64,000 nt of DNA from Whalleya microplaca (Eukaryota; Ascomycota; Sordariomycetes; Xylariales; Xylariaceae). The notes beneath the pieces were generated by a model that saw only the letters and a list, made by a program, of their open reading frames with translations, had not been told where the DNA came from and ran no database searches. Both the position numbers and the translations under genes were made by a program. The stretch covers positions 124,001-188,000 of the forward strand of contig MU385744.1 of assembly GCA_022497155.1 (NCBI GenBank). Reading direction: 5' to 3'. Below, piece after piece: positions 1 through 12,689 of the stretch (positions are counted from its first letter, which is position 1; every line of letters starts with the position of its first letter).

Positions 1-502
1 CCGCAAATCAGACACGGCCGCAAGCGGTGCACGCCATCCCTGCCGCAAACCACCACTATTTTCGGCTTAGTCTAGAACATTGGCATATGACGAGAAAAGC
101 TTGCACAAGGTTGAGGAGACCGGCGATGACCCAGACAGCTCCAGCGTTACCCGCTTGTCTATGTGGGTGTTGTCCGGTAGCATTCTCTTTGTTTATAATA
201 ATTTGGTTGTCCGCCGACTGATAAGAGCATTGGTCATGTTCTCATTTTGGTTGGTCCGTTGTCACCACCGTTATTGTCTCTCCTTCGTCGAAGTCTAAGG
301 CGGTTCCAGCAGGTCTCATATATAGACTTTTCACATTTTGTTCTGTTCCATTTCCTAGCAGGACAAGGTCCACTTTCGTTTAGAGTTTTAAAGCTGCTTT
401 GGGACCAACCTCCCAGAAATTTCCCCGGAGGTTATCCTTCATCGTCACCTGGTGCTGTTGCTTCAGTCCTGACTTGGACAAGAACGACATACAACCGACG
501 AG
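1..502. other. Upstream region of the MFS transporter gene
   Basis: No gene is supported here. Open frames are short and overlap each other in several frames without coding character. The stretch from about 300 onward is pyrimidine-rich and runs into the ATG at 503, so it probably holds the promoter and 5' leader of the transporter gene. No specific operator is recognised. Confidence 0.5.
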
Positions 503-2806
503 ATGAGCACCAAGAAGAGTACACCGAAGTTGCCGGCCAAACAGCTGGCAATACTAGGTAAGCATTGAGGCTTTCCTACTTCCAACTCGATCATCTAGAC
601 AAGGACGAAGTCCTCCCTACTTGTGCTCCTTCCATTTTCATCATGGTACTTTGGAGGAATGGGGCTGTTGGTGAACATTGCACCCCACTGCACTGGCTGC
701 TTTACATATCTATATGGCTTCTCAATATACTATTGGTTCGTTCCTATGCCAAGGAACATACACTGGATCCAAAGAGGCTGAAAGTTCCATGCCTTGGTTG
801 TCATTGCTGTTCGAATGCCGTGTGATTTGTTGAACTGGTGTCGTCGGCGTCTCACCATCAAACTTCAAGCAGGCACCGTAGTGGAAGTCAAGCAACAATG
901 AAGCTTCGGATATCTTCGGTGAAATACACAGTGGCACGACCAGGTACTTCTCCCCTACATATGCCTCACGCTAACTTGGCTATCTAGCTATTGCACGGTT
1001 CGCAGAACCGCTTGCCTATACGTCTGTATTTCCATATCTGCCTGAAATGATCGCTAGTTTCGGTGTCGAAAAAAAGGAAGTTGCAAAATGGGCCGGCGTC
1101 ACTAGTTGTGTCTTTTCTCTAGCACAGAGTCTCACGGCGGTACCGTGGGGCAGAGCTTCGGATCGATTTGGAAGAAAACCCATTATCATGACTGGGCTTC
1201 TGTGTACGATGACTGGATTCCTCATATGGGGTATGTCGACGACTTTAACAATGGCGATTACTGTGCGTGCTATCATGGGAGCTAGCAATGGAAACGGTGC
1301 GTATTCGACATCCGCTTCCCCATGGATCTCTTAAGTGCTGACGGTATCGTAGTTGGAATTATCAGAACAATGGTTGCAGAGATGGTTCCTGAAAAGGAGC
1401 TTCAGCCAAAGGCATTCTCGATCATGCCTTTGGTATGGAGTATCGGATCGGTGTTTGGCCCGGCCTTTGGTGGCATGTTTGCTAACCCAGCAGTCCAGTG
1501 GCCTGGCGTCTTTGGTGACAGCCCGTTCCATAAAGCATTTCCGTTCGCCCTCCCTAACATCATGGGATCAGTAATATTCTTGATCTCTCTGACAACGGGC
1601 CTGCTCTTCCTCAAGGAGACTCTCCATAGCAAGCGACACTCCCGGGATTGGGGGTTGATCCTTGGTCAACGGATCACTGAAGCATTCAAGAAACATCCAC
1701 GCCGTCATGACAACCGCCTTCATCGGTACTCATTCCAAGATGCCGAAGCCTCGGCGCCACTATTGACCGCAAGTGGGACCCCTAAGACGCCGAATTCTAC
1801 TGTTATCGAGACGAAGATCGAGAAGCTCGCCCCGCCCAGCATGCGCTCGGTCTTCAACCGACAAAGCGTTATCAACCTTGCCTCCTACACGTTTCTGGCC
1901 CTGCATTCTGTCGCCTACGACCAGGTTCTGCCGGTGTTCCTCAACTACCCACGTCAAGTGCACACGCCTGAGAATACCTCTCTCCCTTTCGTGTTCAGCG
2001 GCGGCTTCGGGCTCGCGAGCAATCGCATCGGCACAATCTTCACGCTCTACGGCATCGTGTGCGGACTGATCCAATTTCTGGTTTTCCCAACGCTGTGCGC
2101 GCGATTCGGCGTCCTCACCTGCTTCAAGGCCTGCGTGGTCACTTTCCCCGTCGTATACATCCTGACGCCGTTCACGGTGCTGATCGAGGATAGCACGACG
2201 CGCTTCGCGGCCCTCCTTGGCATCATGGTCATCAAGGCATTCGCAGTCATCGTCGGCTTTCCCTGCACCACGATCTTACTGACGAACAGCGCGACGAGCC
2301 TGAACATCCTGGGCACCCTCAACGGCTTCGCGACCACCTTCAGCGCCCTCGGCCGCGCCTCCGGACCCTTCATCACCGGCCTCGCCTTCACCTGGGGCGT
2401 CAAGCACGGCGTCGTCGGCCTGCCCTGGTGGATCCTCGCCGCGCTCGCCGCGCTGGGCGCCGTCCCCGCCTGGATGATCGTCGAAGGTGACGGGCCCAGC
2501 GGCGCTTCGGCGTCGAGTTCCGACGATGAGGACGAAGAGGAGGACACCGAGGTCGACGACGATGCGTCGGTTGCGGTCTCGTACCGCGACCTGAGCGATA
2601 ACGAGAGGTTCGGCATGAGCCAGACGACCATCGTCGCGGGCGATGCGGCGGATGCCCTGGATGTGCCCGAGGATGTCATTGAGGACGAATTGGATGAGAG
2701 CGCGGATACACATGAGGGTGTTCCACTTGTGAATGGCAGCCTGAAGAAGATAAGTTCGGCTGATGGTGGGTATGGGACTTTGAGCAAGTCCCCGGAACGG
2801 CCATGA
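503..2806 (+). CDS. MFS transporter, DHA1 / zinc-induced-facilitator-like type, 605 aa
   Basis: This is a predicted multipass membrane transporter that exchanges small solutes, possibly drugs or zinc chelates, against protons. Exons are 503-557, 988-1296 and 1353-2806. Phases agree and give 605 residues. The join restores the family-typical first helix (QLAILAIARFAEPLAYTSVF). MFS motif A is visible as GRASDRFGRKP near residue 73. Helices run to about residue 490 with a long central cytoplasmic loop (about residues 225-280). The C-terminus is a hydrophilic tail with a strongly acidic run (DDEDEEEDTEVDDD, about residues 509-526). Intron 1 is unusually long (430 nt), and I found no exon in it that keeps the protein continuous. 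The tail looks cytosolic and regulatory. The substrate cannot be read from sequence. It converges on the IMP dehydrogenase gene. Confidence 0.88.
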
Positions 2807-3678
2807 GGGCATGAATGTTTTGTTGCATGAACGAGACGAGCGAACGGATGGAAAAACTAGGTTGTCTGGCTATCACGGGGGCCCGGATGACTGGAGCCTC
2901 GATTGGCTAGCGGATGGGTGGCTGTCGGAAGGAAGTAATGATTGCACAATGCTCATGACGGACGATTATCTTAACGTGTTCATGTGTAGATGTGCTTGGG
3001 ACCCATTATCATATCATGTACACGAACATCATGGGAGGCGTTATACGGATTTAGAAAAGGGAATCTGCTTCGATTTGGTTGGCCTGTATGTCGGCATACA
3101 TACATCGGTCCTCGACACGCTCCATAATTAGCAAAAAGGGCGTAGATAAGTGCGTGGTAAGGATGAGCTTGGGGAAAATGGCCGACGACTTGGTTTCTCG
3201 CACATAGACTGGAAGTGATAGATCGAGAACACAGAAGAGAGTCGAGTCGGACATGCAAGGATAAAATTAAAACATTCTTAATTTTTGTGCATTCGTTATT
3301 CGTCTTCGTCATGTACATTCTATGCCTCGTATGTCTGTAAGACGATAATGCAACCCAGCCAAATCCCTCGTCCACTGAGGTCCATCCCCACCCCCTTCCC
3401 CTTTTGAGCCCCTTTTACCGCCCTTAAGCTGCTAACCAAACCGACATGACCCCTCCCCTTTTAGCCCCGAACGCCTATAATGGGAATGAAGCTTCCCTTT
3501 TCATCTACCAAATGATTATATTACCCGGAGGTATCACTTCTTTGGTCACGTCCCGTGAACTATTAGAATCTATGTAGGCATGTATTGCCACGCGACTCTG
3601 AACTCAAGCGAACCGAAACATCTTAGCTCCTCTCGCTATGTAAAAATTTTCTGTTTTTTCACGTTCCCCCCCGTTTGT
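2807..3678. other. Convergent 3' intergenic region, MFS transporter / IMP dehydrogenase
   Basis: These 870 bases lie between two gene 3' ends. They contain AT-rich stretches (for example around 3265-3300) and a C-rich run near 3385-3410 that fit 3' UTRs and polyadenylation regions of both genes. Short open frames on both strands are not coding-like. Confidence 0.5.
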
Positions 3679-5564
3679 TTAAGCATAGAGTTTCTTCTCG
3701 TAGCTTTCCATGTTCACACCGCCCTCCAATTGAGCACTCGCCGTGCGGATCTCAAATCGAAGAATTCCGTTGGCGGCAGCCTCGTGCAGTCCTGTCAGAC
3801 TCTTCATACCGCAGTCCTGCATCGAGTGCTTGAGACCAGCAGCCAGGTAGGGCACGAACTTAGTGATAGAGCCCCGGTGAGCCACGGCACCGGACACGCC
3901 CTGAGCCACCAGGACGCTGTCTCCCTCGCTGAAGTACCGGGCGGTGCCAGCGTTACTAGCCTGGCTATCCTTGCCACCAGCACCAGCCTTCTTGTCTTGC
4001 ATCGCATCGATACTACCCATACCACGGTATGCCTTGACGAGCTTGCCTTCTCGCGACACGAATGATGTGCCGGGCGACTCGGTAGTGCCGGCGAGCAAAC
4101 CGCCCATCATGACAGTGGAAGCGCCAAGGGCTAGACCCTTGACGATGTGTCCGACGTTTTGAACACCACCATCGGCGATGCACGGCACGCCGAATTTCGC
4201 CGCGAAGGCCGAAACGGAGTAAACGGCCGCTGCTTGAGGACGGCCAACAGCCATGACCTCCTGGGTGATGCATGCGCTTCCGCTGCCCATGCCAATTCTT
4301 AAACCGTCGACGCCTGCGGCAATCAGGCTCGCAGCTTGCTCACGTGTCACGACGTTTCCGCCAATGACATCTAGGCCGGGGAATTCTTTCTTTACCCATT
4401 TGATCATGTCGATCTGGAACATGCTGTTCCCCTGACTGCTGTCAAGAACGACAATGTCAAGTCCCGCATCAACAAGGCCCTTCAGACGAATTTTGTCCTC
4501 GGGCCGGGTACCGATGGCGGCGGCGCAGATCAGCTGCTTGGAGTCGGGGAGCTTGGATGCGAGGGGGAAGTCCAAGTTCTTGGTCAAATCGGAGCGCGAG
4601 ATCATAGAAACAAGGTTGAAGTCTTTGTCAACGATAGGTAGCTTGCCCTTCCGGGATTTCGCGAGAATCTTATTCGCCTCGGGCAATGTAACGCCCAGTT
4701 GAGCAGTAACTAGATCGGTAACCATGACCTTATCAACAGGTTGACTGATGTCGTCCTCAAACTGGAGATCGCGGTTCGTAACGATACCAAGAAGCTTAGA
4801 GCCGAGCTTGCCGCTTTCTGCGCGTCTTCAATTAGCCAAAACTGTTTCCCCTAAGGCTGAAGTACAAAGAATGCAGATAATAATGACATCGTCATAAAGA
4901 GCATAATTGATTCCCCATGACATTGCTGTCTATACGGTGGAACGAAAGTTATAAATTATTGTGTGTAATCATAAGATGATAAGATGAAGCTTGCAGGAAC
5001 CTTGTGGAAGGCTGTACAGGCGGTAGCTACTACGTGGTGGAAATAACACTTACCAGTAACTGGGAAGCCACCGAAACCCCATTTCTCCTTAAGTGCCTTA
5101 GCCTCTCCGACAGTAGTCTGCTTGCTAATGACGACGGGATCATTGATGAAGCCGTTCTCGTATCTCTTGACTTTTCTCACCATGTCCGCTTGAGCTTCTG
5201 GCGAACAGTTGTGGTGGATGACACCGACACCACCCTGCAAGGCCATGTGAATAGCCATTTCATGCTCGGTAACAGTGTCCATGGGAGAAGAGACAAAGGG
5301 GGTCTTCAGGGTGATCCTCTTGGTGATAGGCGAATCGAGAACGACTGCTGAAGCTGGAAAGCCAATATAGCCAGGCAAGATCAGAAAGTCATTGTATGTG
5401 AGACCACCCTGTTTCTTGGTGTCGATAAGGTCCTCGATACCGAGACCGTCTCGGCTTGAGTAACCTTTCAAGGCCTCGAGAGCGGTCGCATAGTCGAGGA
5501 CCTTGGTATTGCCGTGGACAGTGGTTGTTCCGTTAATTGAAGGCATCTTGGCTCGAGAGGTCAA
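3679..5564 (-). CDS. IMPDH: Inosine-5'-monophosphate dehydrogenase, 549 aa
   Basis: The enzyme oxidises IMP to XMP with NAD+, the committed step of guanine nucleotide synthesis, as a cytosolic tetramer. Exons are 5564-5054 and 4817-3679, with a 236-nt intron. The joined reading frame is 549 residues, the usual fungal length. The barrel starts with [16 protein letters not shown] pair follows (about residues 120-245). The catalytic loop reads [11 protein letters not shown] with the nucleophilic Cys near residue 353 and the following Thr. The phosphate-binding IADGG and the flap start KAYRGMGS are present, and the C-terminus ends EKKLYA. The DSSQGNS segment that lines the mycophenolate pocket is of the ordinary type. 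A second ATG at codon 7 (MPSINGT) could be the real start. It is divergent from the IQGAP gene. Confidence 0.96.
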
Positions 5565-6590
5565 CTAAGAGCTGTAGATAGGCAATGAGGTCGAAGAAAC
5601 ACGTCGAGATGTGAAATTGGCCAGCCGACGAAATTGACAGTGATCTTCTTCCCGAGTAAAAGAAAAAGAAAAAGAAGCTTCAGTCGAGCCCACCAAATTT
5701 TTTTTTTATCGTCTGAGTTTGGAGGGGACCCTGAAAGACTAATGTGGGGTAGAGTTCTTAGTGCTTATCCCGGCTCTGCATAAAGTTCTGCTGCTGCGTA
5801 CAGATTATGAGACTAATGTGACCATGTGACCGTGTGACTGTTTGACTGTGTGACTATGCGACAGGATCAGGTGGTTAGCACCAACGATATCCGTCGGTAA
5901 GCTTTGCTACATGATCTTGGCAACACTGTGCCACAACAGACCTCCAGGAGTGGAGAGCTTATCGAACGGAAGGAGTGGCTGATGCAATGGGGCTGAAGCT
6001 CTTCATGCAACCTCAAAGCTTGGGCCACCAGGTAGTCCATGTCAGCCTATGTATTGCATGAATCCAATGAATGAGGGGCACACTCCGTTGCTTCGTTGCT
6101 CGTTACCCGAATAAATAAACAAACTTCCTAAACAGGACTCTTATACCCATCGCTCTTCGGGCCCAACCAAGGTCCTGTCACCTTGAAAGAACAAGGCTGG
6201 ACAACACGGCCACTTCTTCATGACCACCACCTAATTGCGGTACTAACATTCCATACCGAGGAGTCGTTTTGGCGATATTTCCATTACAGTCTATTCCGCA
6301 ACATCGATTGTTGTTTTGTTTAATATATTTGTGCGCGCGCGCGTGCGATTTTTTTCAAGGCGAGAGACAACAACATCAGATCATATCTAGGTACATAGGA
6401 AAAACTCTGGCCTTTCCGATTCTATCCGACGGTCGATTGTCAACAAGCTCAGGTTATACCTATAATACCTAGCATCCAGGACCCGGCAAGCCTTTGGAAT
6501 ACCTGAGCTGTGATGCAGACTTCAATATTGCACCGCGGTATAATTCAAGAAGACGAAGAAGAACATCAATCGCGGGCTTGATTTGTCGAA
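5565..6590. promoter_or_regulatory. Divergent promoter region, IMP dehydrogenase / IQGAP
   Basis: About 1 kb separates the two divergent start codons. It holds a pyrimidine/purine-rich stretch with a T-run at about 5699-5708, an 8-bp tandem repeat (5816-5862), a GCGCGC alternating tract near 6332-6342 and several ATGs in short open frames ahead of the IQGAP start. No TATA box or known fungal site was assigned with confidence. Confidence 0.55.
5816..5862. repeat. 8-bp imperfect tandem repeat (TGTGAC type), about 6 units
   Basis: Six consecutive 8-bp units of the form atgtgacc/gtgtgact run in phase, the last one truncated. They lie inside the IMP dehydrogenase/IQGAP promoter region. Confidence 0.8.
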
Positions 6591-9500
6591 ATGTCGTACC
6601 GCCCTCATCCTCTCCGCCAGTCATACACCGTTGACTACGCAGCCATCAACCGTCAGCCCTCTACTACCTCGTCATCCGCCTCTTCCGGTTATTCTTGTAA
6701 TTCCGACGCCTATGAATTTGGCCAACACAGCACAACCTCGTCGGTCACCTCGATAGATTACACCACGCCAACCACCAACAGGCACAAACGTGGCATGAGT
6801 GAAGCTGCCATACGACACCAACCGTCTCGACCAAGTGTGTACGATGAGCCCAGGAAAAGTCCGGAAACTATGTACAGTTTGGCCAGACAGTCATTGCGTC
6901 CGCTCCCGCCGCCCCCGGCTTCCAGTCCACCCCTAGACAAGACACCTCCTCACCGCGAGCGCCATGAGCGCGGCCAGAGCCTTGATATGGGCAGGCTTTC
7001 TTTATATGAAGAGAAAACTTCTCCCAGGAAATCATCCAGGACCTCGCCAAGGACATCACCTAAGACCTCACCCAGGCCGGTATCTCCTACTCCTCTGCCT
7101 CGGACAACACAGTCCCGCCCTACTTCTATGGTTCTCACAAGATCTGACTCGATACGGCCGAATGTACCCAGCCACTCGGCGCATTCTTCCCTTCCGATGG
7201 TACACTCTCCCCTTGCTGCTCCCGATTTGCAACAATTAGGTCGCTCTTCCACCGATCAACTTCGCACTCTATCCAAGCTAGCTCAGGATGGAACGACTAA
7301 TGAATTTGCCATCACATCCCCAGCTCAAGAAGTGGTTGGCTTGCGTGGGCGACGAAAACTGCAGCGTGTAGGCACTCCGAATGGCACCAGGAGCGGACAA
7401 CGGAGTGACCGCTTCGGCTTCGAAGGACGCAACTGGATGGACAAGCAAAGACAATTTCTCCAGGCATACGAGTATCTATGTCACATTGGTGAAGCAAAAG
7501 AATGGATCGAGGACATTATTCACCGCCAGATCCCGCCCATTGTTGAGCTAGAGCAGGCGCTCCGAGATGGTGTCACCTTGGCTGAGGTGGTAGAAGCTTT
7601 GAACCCTGACCGACGATACCGTATTTTCCGCCACCCGCGACTTCAAGCAAGGCACTGGGACAACGTCGCCACCTTCTTTCGATACCTTGACGAAGTCCAG
7701 TTACCTGACCTTTTCCGATTTGAGCTCATTGATCTCTACGAGAAGAAGAACATACCGAAGGTGATATACTGCATACACGCTTTAAGTTGGCTTCTGTTTC
7801 GGAAAGGGATCGTGGACTTTAGAATAGGCAATCTTGTCGGCCAACTGGAGTTCGAGCACCATGAGCTGGAGGCGATGCAGAAGGGCCTTGATAAGCTCGG
7901 CGTTAGTATGCCTAGCTTTGGAAACATGGGCGCCGACTTTGGCGTAGAACCGGCCCCGGAACCGGAAGAGACCGAGGAGGAACGAATTGACCGCGAGCTA
8001 TCCGAGAACGAAGGTATCATTGTCGACTTTCAGGCGCAGGTCCGAGGAGCCATGCATCGAATGCGGCTTGCCAACATCATGCAGCATCTCTGGGACTCTG
8101 AAAGCTGGCTCGTTGATTTTCAGTCGCGCATTCGTGGTGATTGGACTCGCCAGATCATGGGCTACAGGCTGGAGATGAGGAAATTTGCCGTCAACCTTCA
8201 AAGTAGCGCTCGTGGATTCTTAGTACGCAACAAAATGGCTCGCAGGGAGCGTTTCTGGAAGAAGAAGGAAAAGGATATTGTCAATCTTCAAAGTCTGCTA
8301 CGGGCGACGAAAGTCCGTGACGAGGTACGAGACACTCGATCTCAGTTAGTACGAGCGGATGGTCCTCTACGAAGTATTCAAGCCATGTTCCGAGGCTATC
8401 TGGAGCGCAAGGAAATCTCCGCGCAGCAGCAGGAGACGAGTCGCATGGCTGGCCCCGTAGTGGAGCTTCAATCTGCGATCCGGGGAATGCTGGCAAGAGA
8501 CAAAGTTGACCGAGATCTCTGTTCCCTTGGGGAAGAAGCCGTAGCCATTACTGGCTTGCAGGCTGCCGCCCGAGCGATGCTGACGAGAAATCAGGTCCTT
8601 GAACAGCGCCAGACACTTGAAGGCTTCGCCCCAGTGTGGGAGTCTCTCCAGGCGTTTGTTCGCGGAAAACTTCACCGACAAGACATCGAGGTGCTGAAGG
8701 CTGATCTTCAACAACACAGCCCGCAGATTGGCTCGCTACAGTCCCACATTCGCGCAGCAGCGGTTCGCAGAGACATCGCTGATAAGATGGAAGGCCTGAA
8801 CGACAACGAACCTTCAATTCTTGACCTCCAGTCATTCGCCAGAGGTATGCTCGAGCGACAACGGGTAGCTGCCGAACTCGATTCTCTTGAAAGTAATACA
8901 CCCGAGATCACGAACCTCCAAGCTAGGATTCGCGGTTCCTTGTTTAGGCAACAGCACTCCTTATTACTCGACGAGCTGGATTCACACGAAGATGAAATTA
9001 TCGCAGTACAATCCTTGATCCGAGCCGTGCTCCTACGCGGCAACGTTGGCGAGATATTAGCCGAGCTTGACGAGCACGAAGAGTCAATAGCTGAATTGCA
9101 ATCCTTGGCGAAAGGTTTCATTGTTCGAGAGAGATTCGCAGCCAAAAAGAAGCATTTCAACGAGAACATGCAGAAGGTTGTCAAGATTCAGAGCTTTGTC
9201 CGTGGTAAGCTTCAAGGTGAGGCATACAAAAGCCTCACAACTGGAAAGAACCCCCCTGTTGGTGCTGTGAAGAACTTTGTGCATCTACTCAATGATAGTG
9301 ACTTCGACTTCAACGAAGAAATCGAGTTCGAACGGATGCGAAAGACGGTTGTCCAGCAGGTCAGGCAGAACGAGATGCTTGAGCAGTACATTGACCAACT
9401 GGACATCAAGATCGCTCTGTTAGTGAAGAACAAGATTACACTTGATGAAGTTGTCCGACATCAAAGCAACTTCGGTGGACACAGCAACAGTCTTCTTATC

Positions 9501-11689
9501 AACGCCTCCATTTCTTCTACCAACCAATTCGATCTCAAGGCCCTCAACAAGAGTTCCAGGAAGAAGCTGGAGTCTTATCAGCAACTCTTCTTCAACCTCC
9601 AAACCCAGCCACAATATCTAGCCCGACTATTCAGACGCATCAGAGAGCAGGGCACGGCTGAGAAGGAGTGCAAGCGTATTGAGCATCTTATGATGGGGCT
9701 CTTTGGATATGCGCAGAAGCGGAGAGAGGAATACTACTTGCTGAAGCTCATAGCGAGATCGATTCGTGAAGAGATCGACGCTTGCTTTTCCATCCAAGAT
9801 TACCTTCGAGCCAACTTCTTCTGGTCGAAGCTATTTAGTAACTACACACGATCACCTCGAGATAGGAAGTATCTGAGGGATCTGCTTGGCCCAGTGATAC
9901 GAGACAACATCATCGAGGATCCCGCCTTGGATCTAGAGAGCGACCCGATGCAGATTTACCGATCCGCCATCAGCAACGAGGAGCTTCGCACTGGACGGCC
10001 GAGTCGAAGACCCCTTGACATACCGCGGGATCTTGCTATAAAAGACCCAGAGACGCGCGAGCTATTCATTGACCATCTCCGAGATCTCAGAGAAATCTCA
10101 GACCAATTCTTCCTCGCATTGGAGGAGCTGTTACCCCGGATGCCTTACGGTCTGCGATATATCTGTCAACAGATATATGAGGCACTGTGCCAGCGCTTTC
10201 AGCGTGAACCTCAGCATCGGGTGCTACAACTCGTGTGCAATTGGGTTTGGCGCTTCTATATCCAGCCAGCATTGCTCAACCCCGAACAGCTGGGCGTGAT
10301 TGAGAAGAATCTCATCCCTCTTCAGAAGCGGAACCTAGGCGAGGTTGCCAAAGTTCTCGGTCAAGTCTCGTCGGGTCGTCCATTTGGCGGCGAAAATATT
10401 TACCTGCAACCTCTGAACGCCTTTGTGGGAGTGTCCATAGAACGGTTCGCTCAGATCACAGGCGATCTCATTTCAGTTCCTGATGCTGAGAGCACATTTG
10501 ATATTGACGAATTCAACGACCTTTACGCCAAGAACCGACCAACCCTTTACATCAAGATGACAGACATCTTTGCTATTCATACCCTAGTCGCGCAGGAACT
10601 TCCCGCTGTTTGTCCCGCCCGAGACGATGTCCTTCGGGAGATTCTCCAAGACTTGGGAAGTGCTAAGAACAACGAAAGCGAGATGCATGCAGCCGGCTCT
10701 TCCGATATCCAGATGTTCCTCACCCCAAAGCTTCACGATATCGACGATCCCGAGGCAGATATCAAGGCCCTATTCATGGAAACTAAGCGCTGTATACTGT
10801 ATATCATCCGTGTGCAGACCGGTGTTAACCTACTCGAGATCCTCGTCCGTCCGCCTACGCAAGAAGATGAGCAGAAGTGGCAGGCAATCTTGCACGAAGA
10901 TTTCTCATCCGGCGAAAACACGAAGGGGGCTTACTCGGATGTCAACATGGTCGATGTAACCCGAATGTCATACTACGATATGAAGCGCAATGCTCTGGAA
11001 AACATCATGCGCCTGGAACAGATGGGACGCATCTCTAAGCGCAACTTCTATCAAGACGTACTAAACGCCATTGCGCTCGATATCCGTACCAAGAGTCGCC
11101 GAAGAATCCAGCGCCAACGAGAGTTGGAAGGTGTCCGGTTGACATTAGCAAATCTTCACGAAAAAGCTAAGTACCTCGAACAGCAGCGCAAGAGCTACGA
11201 CGATTATATCGAGCAAGCAATGGTGACGTTGCAAAAGAACAAAGGGTAAGATTCATCACCACCCCTCAAGTGTATTCAAGACTAACAACATGAAATAGGA
11301 AAAAGCGATTCCTTTTGCCCTTTACTAAGCAATATAACCATCAACGGGAGCTTGAAAGGTCCGGTCGCGTCCCCAAATTCGGCTCCTACAAGTATAGCGT
11401 ACGCGCTCTGGCCGAGAAAGGCGTGGTTGTGTCGTGGCAAGGCGTATCTGAGCGGGATTGGAGTAATGTTAATCTCACACTCTCCTGCGACGAGGTCGGC
11501 CTGTTCAATCTCGAGGGCAGCCGCGGACACATCCAGATCCCAGGTGCGAGCGCTCTTATCTCGATCGAGGACCTGCTACAGGCCCAGTTCGAGTCGCACC
11601 AATTCATGAACCTGTTCGAGGGCAACTTGAGGCTCAACGTCAACCTTCTGCTGCATTTGTTGTACAAGAAGTTCTACCGGACGCAGTAA
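6591..11689 (+). CDS. iqg1: IQGAP-family actomyosin ring scaffold, 1681 aa
   Basis: This protein is orthologous in architecture to fission yeast Rng2 and budding yeast Iqg1, which organise the contractile ring and septation. Exons are 6591-11245 and 11299-11689; the 53-nt intron has a CTAAC branch site and the phase fits. Order of parts: a Ser/Pro-rich disordered head (1-275), a calponin-homology actin-binding domain (about 285-400, starting WMDKQRQFLQAYEYL), about 14 IQ motifs in tandem with a spacing near 28-33 residues (about 475-880), a GAP-related domain (about 1070-1280) and a RasGAP C-terminal domain (about 1480-1681). The finger region reads SNYTRSPRDRKYLRDLL, which aligns with the non-catalytic IQGAP type rather than a true RasGAP arginine finger. 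Length is normal for filamentous fungi. The head contains several Ser-Pro sites, so phosphoregulation is likely. Confidence 0.95.
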
Positions 11690-12689
11690 GTCCTAGAGCC
11701 GGTACTTCGGTGAACAGCGGGCTCGGGAAGCCTATATGTGTTTACGATGTGGAGAGGTGGATGGGGGAAACACGGGGATGGGGACGGGTGCTTGGAGATG
11801 ATATGTATGTACGTCCTTTGTAACGAAGGTAATGGAGCGATGAGGGCCAGGATGCATGATTCACGGGTTCAAGGAGGGCAATTTGGTGTTCTGCGGGAGG
11901 GAAAGGGGGGGCCGGTTTTGTTCCTTGCTCCCTTACGCTCTTCTATTTTTCTACCTGTGAAATTTATGTTTGATAGCATCGATTGGTATACGGGAGGGAA
12001 GGGGGCATCCAAACTCGACTTTTTTTGTTCTAAGACGAATGAATACATGGCTCCTGGTTTTATTGGCTGCAGCCGGCTGCTGGAGAAGGGGGCTGACTCA
12101 CTTAGGTACATGTACTTGATGATCAAGGTTGGCTTGGTACTCTCTCGCAGTGATGGCGCAGCTCAGCATAGTTGTTTTAGACGCATGATGTTATACAATG
12201 AGACTACTATGTATTTTGTAATTTGAACATGAACATTGGGAGTAATATTTCCTTATTTGCACTTGTGACCCTGGATGTGCCGCGTTCTTGCTTCACTCCA
12301 GCCTCCCAGCACTGAATAATTAAGAATGGTTGATAGTAATAATAGTATTAGTAATGAAAATACCATTTTTGAGAATAGTTATTATTAGAGTATAAATAGT
12401 CCAACTGACCTCTCGTCTCGACCGTTGGATTATAAATCAAGGACCAGGCGCATTCGCATTCGGATTCGGTGGTTTCGGTGGTTGCTTCACGCTACGGCGC
12501 AGCTCCGGCGCCGAAAGGCAAGGGAGGGAACACTACCTACGTATGCACCAGATATAAGACAGGCTGTATGCCTAAGAAGCGTCCTATAATATATAAAGGA
12601 CAACCCAACATCGTGATGCTACTTAGCATCCTACCACGATCACTCATTGCATATTGTACTTCAAGATCCGTACCTTAAACTAATACTGA
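11690..12689. other. Intergenic region between IQGAP and MDR oxidoreductase
   Basis: About 1 kb. The first 500 bases are probably the IQGAP 3' UTR. A long frame at 11738-12226 (+) starts with ATG but has low-complexity, poorly coding composition and no recognisable domain. An AT-rich segment (about 12315-12395, rich in ATAATAGT) separates it from the promoter of the next gene. No gene is supported. Confidence 0.45.

Noticed and set aside
2047..2787. 246-codon minus-strand frame inside the MFS gene
   Set aside because: Antisense to a clearly coding region with transmembrane helices; Ser-rich shadow.
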